DNA from: Elusimicrobiota bacterium
GTDB taxonomy: Bacteria; Elusimicrobiota; Elusimicrobia; JACQJN01
Reading direction: 5' to 3'
Assembly (NCBI GenBank): GCA_016205085.1
Contig: JACQJN010000201.1
Coordinates: 1 to 6,152, forward strand
Length of the DNA: 6,152 nucleotides
Shown here: positions 1 through 5,613 of the stretch, piece by piece
Layout: the number at the start of each line of letters is the position of its first letter
Position numbering within the stretch: position 1 is the stretch's first letter
Translations under genes and position numbers: made by a program
Notes under the pieces: model-generated
What the model was told of the DNA's origin: nothing
The model's input: only the letters and a program-made list of their open reading frames with translations
The model's database searches: none

Positions 1-477
1 CTTATCAATAATGCCGGCATCCTGGGAACCCGATCTTCTCTGGCAGAGTATCCGGATAAGATGTGGGAGGACGTGTTAAGAATCAACCTCACCGGAACCC
101 TGACCGTCACCAAAGCCGTCCTGAACTCCGCCATGTTGCCGGCTAAGCGGGGATCCATCATCAACGTCTCCTCCGGTGTCGGCAAAACGGGAAAGCCCTT
201 CTGGGGAGCCTATGCCGTCTCTAAATTCGGCCTGGAGGGATTGACCCAGGTCTTGGCGGTGGAGCTGAAAGAACACGGCATAAGGGTCAATGCCGTCAAT
301 CCGGGACCCACCCGGACCCAAATGCGGGCTAACGCTTTCCCCCAGGAAGACCCCATGACCCTAAAGCCCCCCGAAATCGCGGTTCCCACATTCGTGTATT
401 TAGCTTCGGATGACTCTTCCCAAATCACCGGCGGCTCCTTCGACCTAGATCCCACCGGAAACCTCGTCGGGGATTGA
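1..477 (+). CDS. Short-chain dehydrogenase/reductase, YciK-like (5' end missing)
   Basis: The last 158 residues of a classical NAD(P)-dependent short-chain dehydrogenase/reductase; the reading frame is open at base 1. Numbering from the first visible residue, the NNAG motif is at 3-6. The catalytic set is complete: Asn29 in INLTG, Ser58 in NVSSG, then Tyr71 and Lys75 in YAVSK, with the expected 13-residue Ser-Tyr spacing. NPGPTRT follows the active site. The stretch from there through MRANAFPQEDP closely resembles, from memory, E. coli YciK, a cytoplasmic reductase of about 250 residues with no firmly assigned substrate. Roughly 90-100 N-terminal residues, including the TGxxxGxG nucleotide loop, lie outside the window. 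The first internal ATG (base 61) is not the real start because it would remove NNAG. The next gene begins 31 nt downstream on the same strand, so the two may be co-transcribed. The family call is firm, the YciK subgroup is likely, and the substrate is unknown. Confidence 0.93.
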   Translation, partial: LINNAGILGTRSSLAEYPDKMWEDVLRINLTGTLTVTKAVLNSAMLPAKRGSIINVSSGVGKTGKPFWGAYAVSKFGLEGLTQVLAVELKEHGIRVNAVNPGPTRTQMRANAFPQEDPMTLKPPEIAVPTFVYLASDDSSQITGGSFDLDPTGNLVGD

Positions 478-508
478 CTTTTCTCCGTCCAGGGGTCACA
501 CTATTAGA

Positions 509-1111
509 GTGAAAAAAAGACCGTCTAAATGGGCCTTGATTCTCGCCCCTATTTTCCTGATAGGACTTATTGTCCTGGGAAAGCGCCAGCAACCGACTTT
601 TTCCGCCGATACATTCCTGGAAGCCAAGGTGGCGGGTGTGGTCCAGGATGACTCCGACTCTTACCACACCATCATTTTAGTGGAAAAAAAGGATTTTCCC
701 AAACTGCTGGGAGCCGCTCCCTCAAAAGCCATATTCATCACGGTAGGAGAAAGGGAGGGACAAGCCATATTGATGGCGCTGGGAAACCAGAAATTCGTTC
801 GTCCCCTGACACACGAGTTGGCCTCCATCATTTTGAACAGGTTCGATATCCACATCAAAGGAATATACATCCATTCCATGCAGAAGGAAACCTACTTTGC
901 CCGTTTGGAACTGGAAGGAAAAAAATCCCACTTTTCATTCGACTGCAGACCTTCGGACGGCATCGCCCTGGCGGTCAGAGCCAAGGCTCCCATCTGGATC
1001 GGCAGAAAGGTATTCAGTGAGACCGCCATCGCCATTCCCCACCTGCCCAAACACCGTCCCTCCCAGGCACCAAAATCCGAAAACCCGGAAAAACCAAAAA
1101 CCGAAACTTAA
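509..1111 (+). CDS. Membrane-anchored bifunctional nuclease (BFN/DUF151) domain protein
   Basis: A 200-residue protein with a GTG start. A basic N-terminus (MKKRPSK) leads into a hydrophobic segment at about residues 8-24 with no obvious cleavage site, which suggests a signal anchor. Residues 35-172 form a BFN/DUF151 domain. Its signatures are GEREGQAILMAL (about 80-91), RPLTHEL (98-104) and FDCRPSDGIALAVR followed by APIWI (about 144-164). The tail (about 175-200) is rich in Pro, Lys and Glu and probably disordered. Family members have been described as nucleases acting on RNA and DNA, but many are uncharacterised and activity here is not shown. A membrane-tethered copy is unusual, because the domain is normally found in soluble cytoplasmic proteins; the anchor would place it at the inner membrane, probably on the outer face. 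The best Shine-Dalgarno (AGGGG, 491-495) is 13 nt from the GTG, which is long. An in-frame ATT at 503 has better spacing, so the start is slightly uncertain. Confidence 0.87.
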   Translation: MKKRPSKWALILAPIFLIGLIVLGKRQQPTFSADTFLEAKVAGVVQDDSDSYHTIILVEKKDFPKLLGAAPSKAIFITVGEREGQAILMALGNQKFVRPLTHELASIILNRFDIHIKGIYIHSMQKETYFARLELEGKKSHFSFDCRPSDGIALAVRAKAPIWIGRKVFSETAIAIPHLPKHRPSQAPKSENPEKPKTET

Positions 1112-1119
1112 AAGTATTT

Positions 1120-1147
1120 TAGGACATAGAACTTAGAACCTAGAACT
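1120..1147. repeat. Tandem heptamer array between convergent genes
   Basis: Four head-to-tail 7-mers: TAGGACA, TAGAACT, TAGAACC, TAGAACT. The last three differ at one base only. The array starts 8 nt after the stop codon of the DUF151 gene. It runs through the stop codon and last four sense codons (Ser-Ser-Arg-Phe) of the oppositely oriented solute-binding-protein gene. A run of seven T follows on the plus strand, but no stable hairpin precedes it, so this is not a standard intrinsic terminator for either gene. Confidence 0.7.
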
Positions 1148-2950
1148 TTTTTTATGGAGGGGATAAAAATAGATCCCAAGGAAGACGGGATTGTCCACGA
1201 AACCCTGCAGTTGCCCGCTCATCGCGTAAACCCCGCTGGGATGCACGGTATAGATTTGGGGCGCCTCTTCAAACGCCAAATCCTGAATCTTAAAGTAGAG
1301 GTTGCGGCGCCTCTGGACATTCACCTCCGCAACCGCCTCTTCCGTCAAACGGTCCATCTCGGGGTTGCGATAGGCCTGGGCGATCGGGTAGCGTCCTTGG
1401 CTGTGGAAAAACGGGAAAGCGAAATTGTGAGGATCCGGATAGTCCGCGATCCAGCCGCGAGAAAACATGGGCATCTTTCTTTTCTGGGTCTTATCCACGA
1501 AGGAAGCCCATTCCACGCCCCTTAAATCAATCTTGAACTTAGGATTCAGGGACTCCACCCCATTCTTCAACACCCGGCACGCCAGCTCCCTCAACTCCCC
1601 CCCCACGTTATAGGTGAGAGTAAAATGAAACCCCTTCTCCCATACCTTGCCTGCCCATGCCTTCCGGAAATGCTCCTTGGCCTTTGCAAGATCATACGCA
1701 TGAAACCTCTGTTCCGGATAGTAGCCGGGCAAACCGGGAGGGATGGAACCCTTCGCCCTCTGGGCCTTTCCCCCGTAGGCATCCTTTAAAAAGCGGTCAT
1801 AATCAAAGGAATACGCGAAGCCTTTTCTCAAATCCTTATCCTTGAAAAAATCGGGAGGGATCCCTTTCCCATTCAGCTTTCCCGAACCGATATCCGGGTT
1901 GGCCTCAGAGTTGATTTCGAACGTAAAGAAAAGGACGGGATCCGTCATCAGTCGGGGAAGATCATCCTGCAAACGGACCCCCGTCACATCCTTGAGTTGG
2001 GAAACGAAGGAGCGTGGGACATCGATGATGTCCGCCCCGCCTCCCTGAAGCAGTAGCCTCCGAGTGGAAAACTCCGGAACGGCTGTCATCACGATCCTTT
2101 TTAAACTCGCGGGAGTTCTCCAGTAACGCTCATTCCGGACCAAAAGCACCTGTTTGGAGGTGCGGTCCCACCTTTCCAACAGAAAAGGCCCCGTTCCATT
2201 CATGTGATCGAAAAAGTAGGAATTCTCTTTATTGGGATTGTTGTATTTTCGCCAGGTAGACTCTTGGCCATCCCAATCCTCATAGATCACGGCCCAGTTC
2301 TTAGACACGATGTAAGACCAACGGGCCATGATCGCTAAAAAGGGAGCAAAGGGCCTTTTAAGCCGTATAACAACCCTATCTCCTTTTATCTGCACCGCCT
2401 TTTCCGCTTCCTTAAAATCCAGTTGGATGTTTCCCTGGCTATCCCGCGTGCTTCCCACACCTAGGATCGGCTCTAAAAGAAGGGAGGAGGGTCCCCCAGC
2501 ATGATCCTGAAGCATGAATCTTAAAAGACTGTACTTCACATCTTCAGGAGTCATCTCGGAACCGTCCTGAAACAGAACTCCCCTTCGGATGGGAAAAGTA
2601 TAGGTTAAACCGTCTTGGGAGATGAGTCCATTTTCCAAGCTGGGCACCCGCGTAGCCAGAAGGGGCTTGAATTTCTCCAGGGAGCTTCCATCAAAACCGA
2701 TCAACGTCTCATATACATTGAAGATCAATCCCTGGCTCACGGCGTCATAGGGATAGGTCGGGTCCAGACTCTCCACCTCCCCCACGTAAGCATAGGTCAA
2801 GGTTCCCGTATCTTTTGCGAAAGATGCGGAAACCAGGAATGGCAAGGTTACAACAGCGGAAAAAAATAGATGCCTAGCCCCCTTCGCAGAGCTCCGGGGG
2901 CCAGCGGTCCCCTCAGAAAGGGGACCCCATCCGCTAGAAGAATGTTCCAA
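1133..2950 (-). CDS. ABC transporter substrate-binding protein, family 5 (peptide/oligopeptide type)
   Basis: A 605-residue extracytoplasmic solute-binding protein of the DppA/OppA class, which delivers di- or oligopeptides or related ligands to an ABC importer. The signal peptide has an unusually long n-region (1-26), a hydrophobic core at about 27-43, and likely cleavage after SASFA (45). There is no lipobox cysteine, so the protein should be soluble in the periplasm. The SBP_bac_5 domain spans about 85-520. Family landmarks are LTYTFPIRRGVLFQDG (115-130), NGTGPFLLERW (251-261), RNERYWR (272-278), DLRKGFAYSFDYDRF (373-387) and WIADYPDPHNF (500-510). The TTG start at 2950 is chosen because an AGGGGAGG sequence lies 10 nt upstream and no ATG or GTG exists before the signal core. 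It overlaps the upstream peptidase gene by 17 nt, so translational coupling is likely. No permease or ATPase gene is adjacent. The ligand is not readable from sequence; murein peptides are suggested by context only. Confidence 0.93.
   Translation of the reverse strand: MEHSSSGWGPLSEGTAGPRSSAKGARHLFFSAVVTLPFLVSASFAKDTGTLTYAYVGEVESLDPTYPYDAVSQGLIFNVYETLIGFDGSSLEKFKPLLATRVPSLENGLISQDGLTYTFPIRRGVLFQDGSEMTPEDVKYSLLRFMLQDHAGGPSSLLLEPILGVGSTRDSQGNIQLDFKEAEKAVQIKGDRVVIRLKRPFAPFLAIMARWSYIVSKNWAVIYEDWDGQESTWRKYNNPNKENSYFFDHMNGTGPFLLERWDRTSKQVLLVRNERYWRTPASLKRIVMTAVPEFSTRRLLLQGGGADIIDVPRSFVSQLKDVTGVRLQDDLPRLMTDPVLFFTFEINSEANPDIGSGKLNGKGIPPDFFKDKDLRKGFAYSFDYDRFLKDAYGGKAQRAKGSIPPGLPGYYPEQRFHAYDLAKAKEHFRKAWAGKVWEKGFHFTLTYNVGGELRELACRVLKNGVESLNPKFKIDLRGVEWASFVDKTQKRKMPMFSRGWIADYPDPHNFAFPFFHSQGRYPIAQAYRNPEMDRLTEEAVAEVNVQRRRNLYFKIQDLAFEEAPQIYTVHPSGVYAMSGQLQGFVDNPVFLGIYFYPLHKKSSRF
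2906..2926 (-). repeat. Stem-loop at the peptidase/binding-protein gene junction
   Basis: A perfect 7-bp stem (GGTCCCC with GGGGACC) encloses a 7-nt loop. On the minus-strand transcript it begins 7 nt after the peptidase gene's stop codon and lies within codons 9-15 of the binding-protein gene. No U-tract follows, so it is not an intrinsic terminator. It could slow 3' decay or tune translation of the downstream gene. It could also be a chance result of GC-rich codons; no function is shown. Confidence 0.55.
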
Positions 2951-4940
2951 AGTAGATAGTCCTCCCCTCTAAGATTTTCTCTTCCTCTACCTGATCCCAA
3001 GCCCGCCCCATCCTTTCTTCAAAAGCTATCTCCCGGACGATGTTGGATTCGCCGCTAGCTTCCAGGATATTGCCCTGTCCGGCGTAGATCATCACATGCT
3101 TGATCTTATCCGGAGATCCTTTCTCGGATAAAAAAACAAGATCTCCCTCTTTCACATACTCTCGCTTCAAGCGTTTTGACTTCAAATACTGATCCTGGGC
3201 GTTGCGGGGGACATCCATCCCCGCCACCCGGTAACTTAAATTCACCAGTCCGGAACAGTCCACCCCGCCCTGTCCTCCCGCCACTGAAGCCGCCACGCGC
3301 CCCCCCCAAAAGTAGCTGTCTCCCAAAAAAAGGCGCGCAGTAGTCAATATCAAATGGCGGGCGGACAGGGCCGTCTCTTCCCGAACCTGTCCCAGGCTTT
3401 GGGAAAAAATATCGCCCCTCATAAAACCAGGAAGAAGGATTTGGCTCTCCCCCTCGCTTCCTTCTGCGGCCTCCAAAACCCGCAACCGGGTTCCCACCGA
3501 AATCTTAAAAACCTTGGGTTTCTCCTTCTTCTCGGCCGAGACCACCCGCACCTCGGCAAATTTATCCTGAACCACCGCATTGATAGAGTGGAGAGGATCC
3601 AAAGGCAAAAGATCGGATACCTTGACCCAGCCCGTGTAAGGCCCCCAACCTGACTTCTGATTCCAGTGCTCCTGCTCTGTGGCCTGAACCTTGGCCCAAT
3701 CCTTCTGAGCCTCCAGCACCGAGACTCTTTCTCCATACAAAAGTTGACTTTCTTGAAAGTGATCCCTCGAAGGATTCCGGTTAGATAGGGGTTTAGGCTC
3801 CTTTCTTAAATGAGCAAAAGGAACCCCCACCACCATCTCCTTGGGCCAGAGAGGAGTCACCCGATAAGCCAGCCCCGCCTTATGTCCCAGCCACGCCTTG
3901 GCAAACTCGTTCCTTCGGTACACCCGGCGAACTTTCGAAGCCTTGGGAGCCGCCGGATCATTCACAATCACATCACCCTTTTTGTCAAATCCCCTCACCA
4001 CCAAAAGATGCCCCTTCGTTTTTTTGATGGGGGCTCCTTTCAATTCTCCGGGCTCGAATGCCAGGCTGATCACGGTAGGGCGCCCCGCGCGAACCTCCGC
4101 CTCCAACTCCTCCATGGAGTTCAATCGAACGGCATAGGCCTCCATACCCTGCAGTCCGGCGTAGGCGGTATTTAAAAACCAGTTCCCGTATATTTTCTCC
4201 GCTCCATCATAAGCTCCCCGTACCGCATCCGCCGTGCTCACTTTTTTCTTCCAATAGGACAGCACCATCCCGACTGAAGTGGGGCTGCAGATATCTTTGG
4301 CGTACTCAGCCTGTTCCGTCATTTGGGAACGGAGCGGGACCTCTAAATCCATGGGTACCCGCCTGTCCGCTACCCTCCTATCCAGCCCGAAATCCGCGGC
4401 GGTCTTTGTAGAAGATGTGTCCGTGTAAGTCACCGCCACCAATCGCAGAACAGGGCCCTTCTTGGACTTGGAATCCCCTCGAGTCAAAGTGAGGCGATAC
4501 CGGAAAACATCCGCAGGCTTTTTGAGTTTCAATGTATCCACATCCACACGTCCCTGTTCCTCCCCTTCTAATGCAGTAGGCCCGGACTGGCTTTCCCCAC
4601 CCTCCGCAGAAAATCTTCCCATAACAAACCACCGGCTCCAGTCCCCCTCCACGAACCTCACCTGCACCTCCACCGAAAAACCGGTCTTGGGAGGGAGGTC
4701 CGCATTGGCGGAAGCCACCAACTCCTGGAAAGGGTACAGCGCCGAGAGGGCATCCGATTCCACGCTCCCCTGTTTTCCCTTTCCCAAAGTGAAAAGCCCC
4801 TCAGAGAACTCCACCGCCCGAACCCCTTTCAATTTGGCGGAACGGAATTGGACTGGAGCCGAATGGACAACAAGCCCGCTCCTCTCAGCCGCCGAGGCCA
4901 AGTGGAGCGCAGTCAAAGAAAGGATCATCCAAAAACTCAA
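2934..4940 (-). CDS. Secreted dual cysteine peptidase: C39-like domain + SH3-like + NlpC/P60
   Basis: A 668-residue exported protein with two cysteine-peptidase folds. A signal peptide (1-18, cleavage near ASA/AE) is followed by a beta-rich module (about 20-175). A C39-like domain (about 190-360) has Cys218 in DICSPTS, His311 in GHLLVV and Asp328 in VNDPAA. From memory this first half resembles stand-alone C39-family proteins of Actinobacteria. An SH3b1-like region lies at about 365-450 (VPFAHLRKEP, then SQLLYGERV), with a second, weaker SH3-like stretch at about 455-510. A C-terminal NlpC/P60 domain (about 530-668) has FWGG (544-547), Cys562 in GVDCSGLV and His615 in KHVMIYAG. The SH3b-NlpC half matches YkfC-type enzymes, which cut gamma-D-Glu to diamino-acid bonds in murein peptides. 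The usual third NlpC residue appears to be Glu627 in LEASG. The TTG start at 4940 has AGGAG 6 nt upstream; ATG at 4928 is the alternative but is 18 nt from that site. It follows the membrane-protein gene by 3 nt. Domain calls are firm; the substrate is inferred. Confidence 0.93.
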   Translation of the reverse strand: MSFWMILSLTALHLASAAERSGLVVHSAPVQFRSAKLKGVRAVEFSEGLFTLGKGKQGSVESDALSALYPFQELVASANADLPPKTGFSVEVQVRFVEGDWSRWFVMGRFSAEGGESQSGPTALEGEEQGRVDVDTLKLKKPADVFRYRLTLTRGDSKSKKGPVLRLVAVTYTDTSSTKTAADFGLDRRVADRRVPMDLEVPLRSQMTEQAEYAKDICSPTSVGMVLSYWKKKVSTADAVRGAYDGAEKIYGNWFLNTAYAGLQGMEAYAVRLNSMEELEAEVRAGRPTVISLAFEPGELKGAPIKKTKGHLLVVRGFDKKGDVIVNDPAAPKASKVRRVYRRNEFAKAWLGHKAGLAYRVTPLWPKEMVVGVPFAHLRKEPKPLSNRNPSRDHFQESQLLYGERVSVLEAQKDWAKVQATEQEHWNQKSGWGPYTGWVKVSDLLPLDPLHSINAVVQDKFAEVRVVSAEKKEKPKVFKISVGTRLRVLEAAEGSEGESQILLPGFMRGDIFSQSLGQVREETALSARHLILTTARLFLGDSYFWGGRVAASVAGGQGGVDCSGLVNLSYRVAGMDVPRNAQDQYLKSKRLKREYVKEGDLVFLSEKGSPDKIKHVMIYAGQGNILEASGESNIVREIAFEERMGRAWDQVEEEKILEGRTIYFGTFF
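2961..2968 (-). promoter_or_regulatory. Shine-Dalgarno for the solute-binding-protein gene
   Basis: AGGGGAGG on the minus strand lies inside the 3' end of the peptidase gene, 10 nt before the TTG at 2950. It is the only good ribosome-binding site ahead of the signal-peptide region and decides the start. Its position within the upstream coding region fits translational coupling. Confidence 0.7.
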
Positions 4941-4943
4941 AAA

Positions 4944-5354
4944 CTACTCCTGGTATATCTTCCCTGCGACCAAAGCCCCCACCGCGCATTCAAAAAGGCC
5001 GGTGACGAACATGACCACGGGAGGCTTCAACCCATAAACCTCCACTAAAAACATGATCCCTACCCAGCTCCAGTACACCAGCACCCAACCCGCCGCACCC
5101 ACTTTTACAGCCGTCGCGGGACCCGGACCCAGTCTGGGCCTGACCGCCGCATAGAGATAGGCCAACACCAAGCCCACACACAGGGGAAGCCCCACATGAA
5201 AAAGAAAGGCGATATTGCCAGGCTGCTTTAGATGTCCCAACTGGGTCATCAACTCCCATCGGCTGCCCAGAATTCCGACATGCACGATGAACTGAATTAC
5301 CATCATCACCAACCCTGCCACAACCCCACCAATGACGACGCGTTTTGTATTCAT
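4944..5354 (-). CDS. Small four-helix inner-membrane protein of unknown function
   Basis: A 136-residue hydrophobic protein with four predicted membrane segments at about residues 6-28, 48-70, 82-104 and 111-131. The loop between helices 2 and 3 carries VRPRLGPGPATA, and helix 4 contains a Cys-Ala-Val-Gly-Ala patch. Short proteins with this layout and an AxRPRxGPGP-like loop occur in several bacterial phyla, to my recollection as an unnamed family, so no function is assigned. The ATG at 5354 is chosen because GAGGAG lies 4 nt upstream. The frame stays open further upstream to 5420, but that extension would run into the tRNA gene and is artefactual. It begins 20 nt after the tRNA-Pro 3' end and ends 3 nt before the peptidase start, so it is probably the first protein gene of the operon. 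A role in anchoring or exporting its neighbours is possible but unsupported. Confidence 0.85.
   Translation of the reverse strand: MNTKRVVIGGVVAGLVMMVIQFIVHVGILGSRWELMTQLGHLKQPGNIAFLFHVGLPLCVGLVLAYLYAAVRPRLGPGPATAVKVGAAGWVLVYWSWVGIMFLVEVYGLKPPVVMFVTGLFECAVGALVAGKIYQE
4947..4951 (-). promoter_or_regulatory. Shine-Dalgarno for the dual-peptidase gene
   Basis: AGGAG on the minus strand lies 6 nt before the TTG at 4940 and overlaps the last codons of the upstream membrane-protein gene. The spacing is near ideal for TTG and poor (18 nt) for the in-frame ATG at 4928, so it favours the TTG start. Confidence 0.7.
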
Positions 5355-5358
5355 ATTT

Positions 5359-5364
5359 CTCCTC
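5359..5364 (-). promoter_or_regulatory. Shine-Dalgarno for the four-helix membrane protein
   Basis: GAGGAG on the minus strand lies 4 nt before the ATG at 5354, within the 20-nt trailer that follows the tRNA. It fixes the start at 5354 rather than at the longer open-frame start inside the tRNA. Confidence 0.75.
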
Positions 5365-5374
5365 GTTATAGGTT

Positions 5375-5448
5375 TCGGGGAGCCCGGACTTGAACCGGGA
5401 ACCTCTTGCTCCCAAAGCAAGCGCTCTGGCCACTTGAGCTACTCCCCG
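5375..5448 (-). tRNA. tRNA-Pro (anticodon UGG)
   Basis: A complete 74-nt cloverleaf on the minus strand. The acceptor stem is CGGGGAG paired with CTCCCCG. The D arm is GCTC/GAGC with the loop GG pair. The anticodon arm is CTTGC/GCAAG around TTTGGGA, giving anticodon TGG (5414-5412). The variable loop is AGGTT, and the T arm is CCCGG/CCGGG around TTCAAGT. All stems are fully paired. The proline identity elements known from bacteria are present: A73, the C1-G72 pair, G35 and G36, and G at position 37. The 3' CCA is not encoded and must be added by the CCA-adding enzyme. The next protein gene starts 20 nt downstream on the same strand. Confidence 0.97.
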
Positions 5449-5468
5449 ACAATGTCACATCCCATGGT

Positions 5469-5507
5469 CACAGAGTGTCCTGTGCGAAGTCACAGGGCCG
5501 TCCCTGT
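5469..5507 (-). repeat. Overlapping, mutually exclusive hairpins ahead of the tRNA
   Basis: Three pairings compete here. CACAG (5469-5473) can pair with CTGTG (5480-5484). CCTGTG (5479-5484) can pair with CACAGG (5491-5496) around a 6-nt loop. ACAGGG (5492-5497) can pair with CCCTGT (5502-5507) around a 4-nt loop. The block lies 21 nt upstream of the tRNA 5' end, so it would sit in the tRNA precursor leader if transcription starts farther up. It resembles short intergenic palindromic repeats; no function is shown. Confidence 0.55.
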
Positions 5508-5515
5508 CGCCACCC

Positions 5516-5544
5516 ATCATAGAATATTTTGTATCTGTGAGGAA
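5516..5544 (-). promoter_or_regulatory. Weak candidate promoter for the tRNA-led operon
   Basis: On the minus strand a good -10 (TATGAT, 5521-5516) lies 17 nt from a poor -35 (TTCCTC, 5544-5539, two of six matches). It is the best sigma-70-like pair I see between the BamE-like gene and the tRNA. The -35 falls in the palindromic element and the -10 outside it. The tRNA might instead be reached by read-through from upstream. Confidence 0.2.
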
Positions 5545-5551
5545 CTACCCC

Positions 5552-5573
5552 GGATTTTTCAGTTGAAAAATCC
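5552..5573. repeat. Perfect hairpin within the palindromic block
   Basis: A 9-bp stem (GGATTTTTC with GAAAAATCC) around an AGTT tetraloop. It is symmetric and has no trailing U-run on either strand, so it does not look like an intrinsic terminator. Confidence 0.75.
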
Positions 5574-5574
5574 T

Positions 5575-5603
5575 CTGCGCAGTGCGCAGGACGCGCTTCG
5601 CGC
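5575..5603. repeat. Two adjacent GC-rich palindromes
   Basis: CTGCGCA and TGCGCAG (5575-5589) form a near-perfect palindrome around a single G. Four bases later GCGC-TTC-GCGC (5593-5603) forms a second. They belong to the same structured block as the flanking hairpins. Confidence 0.65.
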
Positions 5604-5613
5604 TGGGTTGCCC

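Noticed and set aside
1147..1153. Run of seven T after the DUF151 gene as an intrinsic terminator
   Set aside because: The preceding bases are tandem heptamers, not an inverted repeat, so no terminator stem forms.
1154..1525. A 123-codon plus-strand open frame opposite the binding-protein C-terminus
   Set aside because: It lies wholly within a conserved family-5 binding-protein gene on the other strand and shows no domain of its own.
4462..5037. A 191-codon plus-strand open frame opposite the peptidase gene start
   Set aside because: It is a shadow of the well-supported minus-strand genes, with low-complexity Ser/Pro/Thr composition and no recognisable domain.
5355..5420. Extending the four-helix protein upstream to 5420
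   Set aside because: The extra 22 codons lie largely within the tRNA gene, and a good Shine-Dalgarno stands directly before the ATG at 5354.
5375..5448. tRNA as an integration site of a genomic island
   Set aside because: No integrase gene and no duplicated tRNA 3' fragment are visible in the window, and genes beside the tRNA look like ordinary chromosomal genes.
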